Of a stretch of DNA of 48,042 nucleotides, positions 26,625 through 35,300 are shown one piece after another. The stretch lies in assembly GCA_021604865.1 (NCBI GenBank), contig BQJU01000053.1:1-48042 (forward strand), in the 5' to 3' direction. Position 1 is the stretch's first letter; every line of letters begins with the position of its first letter. The translations under genes were made by a program, and so were the position numbers. The stretch comes from Saprospiraceae bacterium (lineage in GTDB: Bacteria; Bacteroidota; Bacteroidia; Chitinophagales; Saprospiraceae). Below the pieces are notes generated by a model. That model was not told the DNA's origin, made no database searches, and was given only the letters and a program-made list of their open reading frames with translations.

Positions 26625-28106
26625 TTAATTTAATAACTGCTTTTTTATCCTGGCATCCGCCCAATTCCAGGAACGCCAGCTGTAGGTATCTTGTCGGCTG
26701 AGGAAAGTTAACTTTTTTTGTTTGATCTTTCGCTCGATACCACTTGGTTTGCTGGCCAAGGTTTTGATCAAAGCTTCATTTTCTAACAAAATAAGTAGGT
26801 TGCGGTCGCCAACATCATCAATCAAGAAGTGGGCATCCAGGGTACCGGTGGTCGCCTGTCGGATGTTGTGCCGGGTGATTAAAACATCCCAATCAATAGC
26901 ACTAAAAAATGTCAACACCAGATAGAAGATCCAGGCATTATAGCGCAACAGGAAAAAGGCTGTTTTTTTATCCTTTATTTTTAAATAAAGCAAAAATAAT
27001 CCGGCCAATACCAGGATTAGGAAGATAAATACACCAATGCGTTTATAGGCCATTCCATACTGGCTGAGGTAGCGGTAGTTGCGCATGCCAACTGAAAGGG
27101 CCAGGACGGCATTTTGTGCAATCCAGACATAGGCCAGCTCGCGTAGTAATACATTTCGGGAATAAAAATTCTGGTTGCCCCGAAAGTAATACAATAAAAT
27201 ACCAGCAGATAGTAATATGGCGAGGATCAAAAGGTAGGTACCTCCATGTACATATTGGCTCAATTCATAAGCACTTGTCATTTCGGTCTCCACCCAAACA
27301 AAACGCAGGTCCGTTAGATTTACGATAAATAAAAGCATATTGAGCAAGCCGATGGTCAATAAGGCCACCCAATATTCATTTTTCAGAGACAATAAATGTC
27401 TTTGGGGCCACCACCGCTCGGCAAAGGGAACGCGTTGGCGATTTAAGTCGTCGGCTTGTTTAGCTTCGGAACGGGTAAATAAGCCTCCAAAATTGGAGCG
27501 AAGTAATCCGGCTCCCATCAACCAGAACCCTATAAAGAAGCAGGTCATTTCTGCTGCTGAAATATCCCATTGGAAGATATGCTGCACACTCGTCCAAAAG
27601 CGATCCACCAATTCTGCCCATTTTTGATTGGCCTGGTAATAAATAGTACCAAAGACGGCTACACAAAATAAGGGCAAAAGCAGCAAGGGCGTTTTATAAA
27701 AAGGCAGATTTTGGAAGGCTGCAGGAAGTATAACCACCCGTAATTCACGTAACCATTGTCTGGGAATACTCAGGAGCGTGGTGATGGCCAGCAATAAAGC
27801 ATAGAAGATGAAGCGCAACTCTCGGCGCTGAGCAAATCCGATCAATAAGAGTAAAGAAATCCAGTGCATGAATTTGGCAAAACCCGAATTGTGCCAAACG
27901 ATAAATAGCGCTGTCAATAATACGCCGGTGCCAGCTAATAATGCTCCGGATGACTTTCGAAGCTCGGGTTGAAATCCAAAAATAGAAGTCAGTAAGGCCC
28001 CGGCAAAAAGCAAGGTATTCAATCCCATTTTTTCACTGGAGAAAAAATTGGCGTAGGTGATTCCCCCCAATAGGATGATGGCCGTAAGAAAAAAGTGTTT
28101 TTTCAT
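26625..28106 (-). CDS. DUF4173 multi-pass membrane protein
   Basis: A 493-residue integral membrane protein with about eleven hydrophobic helices. The segment EYWVALLTIGLLNMLLFIVNLTDLRFVW and the later MGMAYKRIGVFIFLILVLAG-type stretch fit DUF4173. The soluble C-terminus (about 420-493) contains NLLILLENEALIKTL and WRSWNWADARIKK. It follows the DUF1361 gene by 19 bases and is presumably co-transcribed. The ATG at 28106 is chosen since an earlier start overlaps the upstream gene. Function unknown. Confidence 0.8.
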   Translation of the reverse strand: MKKHFFLTAIILLGGITYANFFSSEKMGLNTLLFAGALLTSIFGFQPELRKSSGALLAGTGVLLTALFIVWHNSGFAKFMHWISLLLLIGFAQRRELRFIFYALLLAITTLLSIPRQWLRELRVVILPAAFQNLPFYKTPLLLLPLFCVAVFGTIYYQANQKWAELVDRFWTSVQHIFQWDISAAEMTCFFIGFWLMGAGLLRSNFGGLFTRSEAKQADDLNRQRVPFAERWWPQRHLLSLKNEYWVALLTIGLLNMLLFIVNLTDLRFVWVETEMTSAYELSQYVHGGTYLLILAILLSAGILLYYFRGNQNFYSRNVLLRELAYVWIAQNAVLALSVGMRNYRYLSQYGMAYKRIGVFIFLILVLAGLFLLYLKIKDKKTAFFLLRYNAWIFYLVLTFFSAIDWDVLITRHNIRQATTGTLDAHFLIDDVGDRNLLILLENEALIKTLASKPSGIERKIKQKKLTFLSRQDTYSWRSWNWADARIKKQLLN

Positions 28107-28125
28107 GGTATGATTTTTTGGTGTT

Positions 28126-28851
28126 CTACTCCTTCCAGCGAGTGGAATGACTAATGACAATCAACGTGAAATATCCCAAAAGCAGCATTGCAGTAAGTAC
28201 AATGGCAAGACCAAAGGTTTGTAAATGGGCCAGCGGCTGACTTATGACCATAAGGATATCCCGGATTATGGCCAATGGTTGAGTGAACAGGTCCCAGCTG
28301 TTCCAGCGTAAAAACCGACCCAGATAAACCCCAAAACCAGTTAGGCTAATGCTGGCCACCACTACTGCCCAACTAAGGCCCGGGCCAAGCCGTGTATCCA
28401 ATACCTGATGTACCTTCAGCATGGATAAGAACCCTAACATCAGGCCCGTCCAGGCACAAGAAAACAAGAGTAACAAATCGTACCATAATGGTAAAGGGGG
28501 CCGGTGTTGGAGGTGAAGCAGATCAGTGACGATATAAGGAGCATTGGGAAAAAACAAAAGCCAGCCAAAGAGTATTGGCAACAGCCATAACAGCCGGATA
28601 CCTTGCTGTGCTTTTCGTTCTAATAATATGGCCAGCAGATAGGGGATCCAAGCCAGCAACAGATTCCAAGCCAGAAATAGAAAGCTATGACCCCGGAAAA
28701 GGTATAAATTTTCCAGATTGGGCATGCCGTGATGGAAAGCGCCCATTTTAAATAACCGATAAGCCATCAGAGCCACATCAAAAACTGTGGTCAGGGCCAG
28801 GGTAAAAAACATTAATCTGTTCCGGCTTTTTAGTGCAAATATTTTATCCAT
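28126..28851 (-). CDS. DUF1361 membrane protein
   Basis: A 241-residue membrane protein with about six or seven helices. The conserved DUF1361 block LFFPNAPYIVTDLLHL is at about 100-115, followed by PLPLWYDLLLLFSCAWTGL and GFGVYLGRFLRWNSWD. It is upstream of, and presumably co-transcribed with, DUF4173. A perfect palindrome lies six bases before its start codon and matches one at the neighbouring regulator operon's promoter. Function unknown. Confidence 0.85.
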   Translation of the reverse strand: MDKIFALKSRNRLMFFTLALTTVFDVALMAYRLFKMGAFHHGMPNLENLYLFRGHSFLFLAWNLLLAWIPYLLAILLERKAQQGIRLLWLLPILFGWLLFFPNAPYIVTDLLHLQHRPPLPLWYDLLLLFSCAWTGLMLGFLSMLKVHQVLDTRLGPGLSWAVVVASISLTGFGVYLGRFLRWNSWDLFTQPLAIIRDILMVISQPLAHLQTFGLAIVLTAMLLLGYFTLIVISHSTRWKE

Positions 28852-28857
28852 AAAAGT

Positions 28858-28874
28858 ACTTTGAAATTCAAAGT
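28858..28874. promoter_or_regulatory. Candidate operator, copy 1 (before DUF1361)
   Basis: ACTTTGAAATTCAAAGT is a perfect palindrome around a single central base. On the minus strand it contains AAACTTTG, one base off the TAnnTTTG -7 consensus. The same half sites recur at 29871-29887. Confidence 0.65.
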
Positions 28875-28896
28875 TTAATTGTAAAAAAATATGCTT

Positions 28897-29199
28897 TTAC
28901 TCTTTCACCCCTTTAATCATCCGTTCCAGTGCATCCAAATGATCGGTAAATGCTTTTTTACCAGCTTTGGTAGCACGATAAGAAGTATTGGGCTTTCGGC
29001 CTACAAACTGCTTGCGGACCTCAATAAACTGTTCTTCCTCAAGGGCTTTGATGTGGCTGGCCAAGCGTCCGTCTGATAGCTCCAGCAGGTCGCGTAGGGT
29101 CGTGAAATCAACCCAATCATTGACCATTAGCATAGACATGATACCCAGGCGCACCCGATTGTCAAAAGTTTTATTTAATTGGACAATGATCTTTTTCAT
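28897..29199 (-). CDS. Winged-helix transcriptional regulator (HTH_34-like)
   Basis: A 100-residue DNA-binding protein. The body VRLGIMSMLMVNDWVDFTTL, LSDGRLASHIKALEEEQFI and a wing FVGRKPNTSYRATKAGKKA fit a MarR/ArsR-like winged helix of the HTH_34 type, as found in many Bacteroidota. Its start overlaps the stop of the membrane-protein gene by four bases (ATGA). The repeated palindrome at the promoter of its own operon and before the DUF1361 gene is the natural candidate operator for it. Confidence 0.88.
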   Translation of the reverse strand: MKKIIVQLNKTFDNRVRLGIMSMLMVNDWVDFTTLRDLLELSDGRLASHIKALEEEQFIEVRKQFVGRKPNTSYRATKAGKKAFTDHLDALERMIKGVKE

Positions 29200-29852
29200 G
29201 CAAGCGCTTCACGTTCATATTTGAAGTACATCAATAAGCCATAAATAATGTGCAAAACACCAAATCCCAGGGCCCAGAATTCCAAACCATAACCCAGGTT
29301 AAACATAGCCAATAGGCCCAAAAGAATTTCGCTGATGCCCAAATAGCGCACATCATTCAAGGTATATTTACTGGCATTAACCAGTGATAGGCCATAGAAA
29401 ATCAGCGTGGCGGGTGCCATCAGTCCAACATATCCATGCTTAAATAATGCCAGACAAAAGATTCCGCCAGTTGCCAGTGGTATGGCCAGATTGATCAGTA
29501 ATCGCTGGGTCAGCGGGCCCCAGATTTTCTGCCCCTTATGCCTGGCTTTGCGCGTCGTAAAAAAGATGCCGGCAGCCAACGCACTAATTAGTACCAATCC
29601 TCCATTTACCATCAGGAATGTCAAATAATGCATGCCCCATTTGCTCGTAGCTGGAGCTAGCGCATAATACAAACTCTTTCCCTCAAAAGGCACAATACCA
29701 AAATAGACGTAAATCAATGCAGCCCCGATGAGCGCAAATGTCCCCGCAGCTACTCCGGATAATCCACTCAACGAAATAAAGCGTGATGAACGCTCCATGA
29801 GCGATCGAATCTCACTCAGCGCATCCAGATGCGATTTTTGGTGTTGGGTCAT
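29196..29852 (-). CDS. Multi-pass membrane protein paired with regulator
   Basis: A 218-residue membrane protein with about six helices after a 25-residue cytoplasmic N-terminus (DALSEIRSLMERSSRFISLSG). I recognise the type from Bacteroidota, where it commonly precedes a small winged-helix regulator; no function is known. It is translationally coupled to that regulator through an ATGA overlap. A palindrome overlaps its -7 box, suggesting autoregulation of the pair. Confidence 0.75.
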   Translation of the reverse strand: MTQHQKSHLDALSEIRSLMERSSRFISLSGLSGVAAGTFALIGAALIYVYFGIVPFEGKSLYYALAPATSKWGMHYLTFLMVNGGLVLISALAAGIFFTTRKARHKGQKIWGPLTQRLLINLAIPLATGGIFCLALFKHGYVGLMAPATLIFYGLSLVNASKYTLNDVRYLGISEILLGLLAMFNLGYGLEFWALGFGVLHIIYGLLMYFKYEREALA

Positions 29853-29870
29853 ATTTGAAAAATTTAAAGT

Positions 29871-29889
29871 ACTTTGAAAAACAAAGTTA
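29871..29889 (-). promoter_or_regulatory. Promoter box overlapped by operator, copy 2
   Basis: ACTTTGAAAAACAAAGT (29871-29887) has the same ACTTTG/CAAAGT half sites as copy 1. On the minus strand, TAACTTTG (29889-29882) is a perfect -7 box inside it, about 30 bases from the start codon at 29852. A protein bound here would block transcription. Confidence 0.68.
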
Positions 29890-30041
29890 TAAGATAAACG
29901 TTAAATTGGCAAGTTTATTTTTGAAATTTTTGAGCTAGTGGTGTTTTGATACACACAAACATGCTTGTACATCTGCGATATTTTGGAAAAAGTATAATAA
30001 CTTGCAACTAATGGTTAGGTTTTTCACGAAAAAAGGTACTA

Positions 30042-30635
30042 ATGTTTGGAATTAAAAAATACACGGACGATGCCTTAGTTAAAGCCATTAAATATGGAGA
30101 TCGAGAGGCAGACAGGGCGATTACCTACCTGCTGAATCGGGATTTTGGCAAAATCAAAAATCTGGTCATACAACGCAATGGCTCTGAAGCAGACGCAGAG
30201 GACGTTTTTCAGGAGGGACTTACGGCTTTGATCTTGAATATACGGCGGGGTGTTTATCGGGGAGAAAGTGCAGTGAGCACTTATTTGCATGGGATTTGCA
30301 AAGGCATTTGGTACAAACGTTTCCTGAAACAGGTGCGTGAGACGGATTATAAAAAAAACCTGACAGTCGTTGAAGAGGACCACCTGACTCCGGAAATCAG
30401 CCTTATGGATGAAGAACAAAAATTACTACTGCTGTCGCTATTTGACCAACTGAGGGAAAAATGTAGTGAGGTATTGCTGCTTTGGGCCAATGGTTACGCC
30501 ATGCAGGAAATTGCCAACAAACTGGCGTATGGAAGTGCGCAGGTGGTGATGAATAAAAAGAATAAATGTTTGAATCAACTGCAAAAACTAATGCAGGAGA
30601 ATGGAAGTGTGCAGGCGATGGTGGAGGCGTTGTAA
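30042..30635 (+). CDS. ECF-like sigma-70 family RNA polymerase sigma factor
   Basis: A 197-residue sigma factor. Region 2 is recognisable as NGSEADAEDVFQEGLTALILNIRRGVYRGES-type sequence (about 47-80) and STYLHGICKGIWYKRFLK (about 87-105). Region 4 (about 135-180) has LLLLWANGYAMQEIANKLAYGSAQVV as its helix-turn-helix. The linker is longer than usual. The next same-strand gene, 452 bases downstream, encodes an anti-sigma-like membrane protein and may be its partner; an unusual TTTAGG tract lies between them. Confidence 0.85.
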   Translation: MFGIKKYTDDALVKAIKYGDREADRAITYLLNRDFGKIKNLVIQRNGSEADAEDVFQEGLTALILNIRRGVYRGESAVSTYLHGICKGIWYKRFLKQVRETDYKKNLTVVEEDHLTPEISLMDEEQKLLLLSLFDQLREKCSEVLLLWANGYAMQEIANKLAYGSAQVVMNKKNKCLNQLQKLMQENGSVQAMVEAL

Positions 30636-30642
30636 ATTTAGG

Positions 30643-30820
30643 AAATAGGTTTAGGGAGGTTTATGGTTTAGGAGGGTTTAGGAGGGTTTAGAAGGGTTTA
30701 GGGAGGTTTAGGGTTTAGGAAGGTTTAGAAAGGTTTAGGGAGGTTTAGGGAGGTTTAGGGTTTAGAAGGGTTTAGAAGGGTTTAGGAGGGGTTTAGGAGG
30801 GGTTTAGGAGGGTTTAGGAG
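30643..30820 (+). repeat. TTTAGG-rich tandem tract (18 units)
   Basis: Eighteen imperfect units of the form TTTAGG(A/G)GG(G), 7-11 bases each, run head to tail from just after the sigma-factor stop. One strand is almost free of C, and nearly every unit carries a GGG run, so the + strand or its RNA could form G-quadruplexes. It encodes no gene. Confidence 0.9.
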
Positions 30821-30847
30821 AATGGCGATCTGACATAAAGCTTTAAT

Positions 30848-31000
30848 GAGAGCTTCGTTTGGAGGTTGGTTTTTGAAGCGAAAAATGATCTCTTGCAGCC
30901 CATGCTCCTACGCTGCCTTCGCGAAGCTACGGCGAAGCATGGCGCAGACGCCCGGAGAAAGCTTCAGCGCAAGCGTAAGGTTGGCCTGCAAATATGCTCT
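30848..31000. repeat. Family-1 inverted repeat, copy j (full core)
   Basis: The left arm GAGAGCTTCGTTTGGAGGTTGG starts at 30848; the right arm GGTTGGCCTGCAAATATGCTCT ends at 31000. Inside are CTTGCAGCCCATGCTCCTAC, the core CTGCCTTCGCGAAGCTACGG (30913 on) and GCTTCAGCGCAAGCG. It is the cleanest full-length copy. Confidence 0.85.
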
Positions 31001-31087
31001 GAGATTTGAGAGGCTATCATTCATTTTTAGGAGGGGTAGGTAGTTACGGCTTTCAATCATGCGTGTTATATTTTAAATAAAAAAATC

Positions 31088-31819
31088 ATGGATGATACAA
31101 ACAATACATTCGAATTAATTGAACAATATCTCGGCGGGGAATTGAAGGGCGAAGCATTGCAAAGTTTTGAGGAACGGCTTGCCAGTGATCCGGAGTTTGT
31201 AGTGGAGGTAGAGCGCCAGAAGATGACCCATAAAGTGGTAGATATTTACGCTCAATTAAAGACAAAAACGCAGGTAGAGGATTTACATGCTAAGGCTAAG
31301 CATGCGCGCAAGCAAAGAAACATTCGAATCATTCCACTAGCTGCCAGCATAGCTTTGATCATTTCACTAGGCATTTGGTTTTATCCAAAGGATACTCAAA
31401 TTTCAAATGATGATCTGGTCGCTGCCAATTTTGATTTATACCCTGACCGGATTACTACAATGGGTAATACCCCTGACTCCTTGTTGGCCTTAGGAGTATC
31501 GGCATACAATCACAAAGATTTTAACTCGGCCTTGACCATTTTTTCAGAAATTCCAAATAAGCACCCGCAAGCCGATCTCATTCACCTTTATGGAGGCATT
31601 TCCTACCTGGGTATCCACGAACCAGACAATGCCCTACTGGTTTTGAGGCGTATCAAAGAAAATAGCCCATACCGGGAAGCGGCACGTTGGTATCAGGCAC
31701 TGGCCTATCTGGAAAAACAGGACACGGAACAGGTGCGCACCTTGCTACAGGAAATTGTACAGGAAGATGCTTTCCCAGGAGAAAAAGCCAGGATCTTGCT
31801 TGAGGAGTTGCAGGAGTGA
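31088..31819 (+). CDS. Anti-sigma-factor-like membrane protein with TPR repeats
   Basis: A 243-residue single-pass protein. Residues 1-75 are a charged cytoplasmic region (FELIEQYLGGELKGEALQSFEERLASDPEF) like the N-terminus of Bacteroidota anti-sigma factors. One membrane helix lies at about 88-105 (IIPLAASIALIISLGIWFY). The periplasmic part has TPR repeats (DSLLALGVSAYNHKDFNSAL, DLIHLYGGISYLGIHEPDNAL). Its place after a sigma factor supports a regulatory pair, although the 452-base gap is large. Confidence 0.75.
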   Translation: MDDTNNTFELIEQYLGGELKGEALQSFEERLASDPEFVVEVERQKMTHKVVDIYAQLKTKTQVEDLHAKAKHARKQRNIRIIPLAASIALIISLGIWFYPKDTQISNDDLVAANFDLYPDRITTMGNTPDSLLALGVSAYNHKDFNSALTIFSEIPNKHPQADLIHLYGGISYLGIHEPDNALLVLRRIKENSPYREAARWYQALAYLEKQDTEQVRTLLQEIVQEDAFPGEKARILLEELQE

Positions 31820-31921
31820 TTCCGGTAGCCTTTATAAGGGGATGTTTCTTTTGCCAGAATTTATTATCTTGGCCATTAATGTTCCAAATATTAATTCCTT
31901 CCCCTTTTCTTTTATAGAAAA

Positions 31922-31960
31922 TTGATGAATTTCTTCGAACGGAAATTCATCAACATTTTT
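31922..31960 (+). terminator. Strong hairpin terminator
   Basis: TTGATGAATTTC (31922-31933) pairs perfectly over twelve bases with GAAATTCATCAA (31942-31953) around an eight-base loop, followed by CATTTTTAG. It probably ends the sigma/anti-sigma transcripts. Confidence 0.8.
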
Positions 31961-32307
31961 AGAGGTCGGCTTTTGTAGCGAAAAGCATCATTTTTTTGAT
32001 GTTACAAGGCTTTTTTGAAGTTCATACCCTGAGGTACGGACGAGAGAAGTAACAGCCTGTCCTGCCGAAGGGAAACCGCTAGGTCGGGAAAGTATCATCG
32101 AAAGAGTGATCCTTTGCAGCCAATGCTCCTACTCTGCCTTCGCGAAGCTACGGCGAAGCAAGGCGCTGAGTCCTTCGCCAAAGGCTACGGCCGCGCGCCG
32201 TCGTCGAAGCCTTTCGCTTGCGCCGAAGCTTCAGCGAAGGAGCATGGTGCAGACGCCCGGAGAAAGCTTCAGCGCAAGCGTATGGTTGGCCTCGAAACAT
32301 GCTCTTA
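31959..32307. repeat. Family-1 repeat, copy k (long composite)
   Basis: The left arm (AGAGGTCGGCTTTTGTAGCG, 31961 on) and right arm GGTTGGCCTCGAAACATGCTCT (to 32305) enclose about 310 bases. Inside is the core CTGCCTTCGCGAAGCTACGG (32134 on), then a second nested palindromic block rich in CTTCGCC/GGCGAAG units, then GCTTCAGCGCAAGCG. It is about twice the length of copy j, apparently through insertion of extra core units. Confidence 0.8.
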
Positions 32308-32362
32308 TACCCAAATTTTGTAACAACAAATAGACATTAATCCCTCAAGGGTACTACTGGAG

Positions 32363-35300
32363 ATGATGAGGAATACGATCCTGATAACGATTTGTTTGTT
32401 ATTTTCCCTTTCCTTTTTGGCCAATGCACAAAAGGCAAAGTTCGAATTTTATACCACAGACGATGGACTGGCGGGCAATCATACCAATACGGTGACCCAG
32501 GACGACCAGGGGTTTATCTGGTTTATCAATGATTACAAGATTCACCGTTTTGATGGCCGAAACTTTGTGGTGTATCCTTCACCGCCACCAGAAATTCCGG
32601 GAAGTGGTGAACGCATTAACCTCATGGCTTCCTATCAGGATTCTTTGCTCTTTTTTGTGTCCTTGCATTATGCTTTTTTGCTCAATCCCAAAACGGGGCA
32701 CTGGCAATCTTTCCAACCGGGAGCCGAGAGTGGGGAAACCTATTCAAGTTTATACAGTTTTCAAATAGGGCCAGCTGACATTCTGCTCTATTGTCAAGAT
32801 TTAGATGAGGTGTGGAGTATTTGGCGATTTCGCAACCAAAAGTTAGAGCGAGTAAAGATCTCTCCATCGATCCATATTAATTCAGAAGAAACTATTGGTT
32901 GTTTCTTCGATGCTAAAGGCAATACCAATGTCTATTCTGCTCAAACCCTTTATCAACTGGATGCTTCCGGAGAACCAATAGCAGAAGTTTCATTGAAAGA
33001 AATCTCTAATGGTTTAGTCCTTTTTGGCCGAGGCTATTACGACCCAAATAATGCGCTGGTTGTCCTGACTGATCAAAACTTTTTTACACTTGACGAGGGC
33101 AAGAAAAAATTTAGTCCTCATCCACTTAATCGCTTTTTGCCCGACAAACCCATGAATTTTTATCGTTTTATCATGGAAGATGATGGCAGCATCTGGGCCA
33201 GTGGATTGGATAAAACGCTGGTTTATTACGATGCCATTGAGGATACACTTTACAATTTCCGGAAAGAGATGGATCAGCTTATTCCCTATCGCAATGATTT
33301 TCATCTTCTGTTTAAGGACAAGACAGGTACCATTTGGGTGCCCTCTCGGATGGGTTTGCTTAAAGTGACTTTGCAATCCTCCCTTTTTGACACCTATTTC
33401 AATCGGGCCAGAAGTGAATGCAATGGGTATTGTAGCTTCCGGGGTATGGCCGAAGACGCACAAGGCATGATATACGGTGCTTTTTACAATGGCATCACGA
33501 AATTTGACCCATACAAAAAACAGGAGTATCCACCTTATTCTTTCTACCGCCAACCTTTTGGAATATTGGGAGATGGTGAGCGGATATGGTTGAACGATGG
33601 AATGTATTTGGATACAGGGTTGGAAAAAATAATTGAACTGTCAGATTCACGTGCCATTCCTTTCTTTGGTGCGGAGGATGAAGGCGTCTTAACCAGAGAT
33701 AAAGCAGGTGGGATTTGGCGGGGATACCAATCCTACTTGTTGAGTTTGGATCAATCACAAGAGGGTATGTATTGGCGCGAAGAAATTCAGCTGCCAGTAA
33801 AAGGTGTTTTGAAGGCCGATGCCTTTCGCCTTGGTCAAAAAAGTGGAAAGCTTTGGATTAGTTACGGAAGCCAGGTATTTGCTTATGCACCGGAATCACG
33901 CGAACTGTCAGAATATAATTTAAAAGACTTCAGCCCCTCAGTTTCCAGGGTTATGGGTATTGAAGAAGACGGAAAAGGCGATTTGTGGTTGGCTACCGAT
34001 GCCGGATTGGTCCATTTTTCCCCAACCACCAAAGCCATTACTGCCTATACCGAGCAGGATGGCCTTTCCAATAACTTCGTTTGTGGCCTGCTGACGGAAG
34101 GGGACTCTTGTCTGTGGCTTAGCACCAATAAAGGCCTTTGCCGTTTTCAAATCGAGCAGAAAACTTTTATCAATTTTTATGAGGAGGATGGGCTGACCCA
34201 CAATGAATTCAACCGCATGTCTTATTTTAAGGCCCGCGACGGGCGGATGTTTTTTGGTGGCCTGCGCGGTGTGAATGCCTTTTACCCCGAGGAGCTGGTA
34301 GAGGCCTATAGCAATAAAAACAAGGAGGCACGAATGGTCCTTTCGGCATTTGAACACGTAGACGAGCGCCAGGATACGATCATTCGGGAATACCAATTTT
34401 CAGATCAGCCCGAAATCCAGCTGTATCATTGGGACCGGTCTTTCATTTTTGATTATGCGCTCACGGACTACAACAATTCCCAGGAGATTGCCTACAGTTA
34501 CCAGATGGAAGGATACGAAAATACCTGGTCGACTCCCTCCCGCTTCAATTTTACCCGCTATAGCAGCCTCCCGGCTGGGCATTATACCTTTCGGGTGAGG
34601 GCGCGTGATAGTCGTGGGCTCTGGCATCCGAGTATCCTGTCAGTAAGTGTTATTGTACACCCTCCCTGGTGGGCTACCTGGTGGGCCTATCTGTTGTATA
34701 CCCTGCTCATTTTGGGCATTGCCTATGTTATTTTCAGGGTTTTAAAAAGGCGCCTGCTCCTGCAAAACCAATTGAAGCGGGAACAGGAAGAAGCCACTCG
34801 GCTTAAAGAGTTGGACCATTTCAAAAGTCGCTTGTATACCAACCTGACTCACGAATTTCGCACGCCGCTAACGGTGATCCTCGGTATGGCAGATCAAATC
34901 GAAAGCAATCCTAAAAACCACCTAACAGAAGGCATCCAACTGATTCGAAAGAATGGCCAAAACCTGCTTCGCCTGATCAATCAACTGCTCGATCTGTCCA
35001 GGTTAGAAAACAAATCCTTTAAACTCCACGTGCAACAAGGTGACATCATCCCTTATCTTCGGTATATGACAGAGTCTTTCCAAACTTATGCCAACGGCAA
35101 GAATCTTTCTCTGCGGTTTTTTGCAACTCTGGAGGCGTTGGTGATGGATTACGACCCGGAGCAAATCAAGCAGGTACTCACCAACCTGATTTCAAATGCC
35201 GTGAAATTTACGCCATCGGGGGGAATGGTCAAGGTGCGGGTAACAACAGAACACCAGCAATTAAATTTGGAAGTCATAGATACAGGCATTGGTATTGCTG

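Larger units (their letters stand above)
30636..31087. other. 452-base gap between sigma factor and anti-sigma-like gene
   Basis: It contains the TTTAGG tract (30643-30820) and family-1 repeat copy j (30848-31000). The last 87 bases are A/T-rich and include TATATTTTAAAT just upstream of the next start codon, possibly a weak promoter. No coding sequence was accepted. Confidence 0.7.
31820..32362. other. 543-base gap before the hybrid two-component gene
   Basis: It holds a strong hairpin at 31922-31960 and an unusually long family-1 repeat at 31959-32307. The last 55 bases are A/T-rich and presumably include the promoter of the next gene, but no exact TAnnTTTG box was found. In-frame stretches inside the repeat are not considered genes. 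Confidence 0.7.

Noticed and set aside
30643-30820. TTTAGGG units taken as a linear-replicon telomere
   Set aside because: The units are imperfect, internal and flanked by ordinary genes on both sides; bacterial linear ends are hairpins or protein-capped, so this is not a chromosome end.
31846-31960. A small RNA between a TATCTTGG box (31865) and the hairpin at 31922
   Set aside because: The box is not a full match and no -33 element fits; the hairpin is explained as a terminator of the upstream gene.
33014-33553. 179-codon open frame antisense to the hybrid two-component gene
   Set aside because: It lies wholly within a propeller-coding region and reads as composition-driven shadow sequence.
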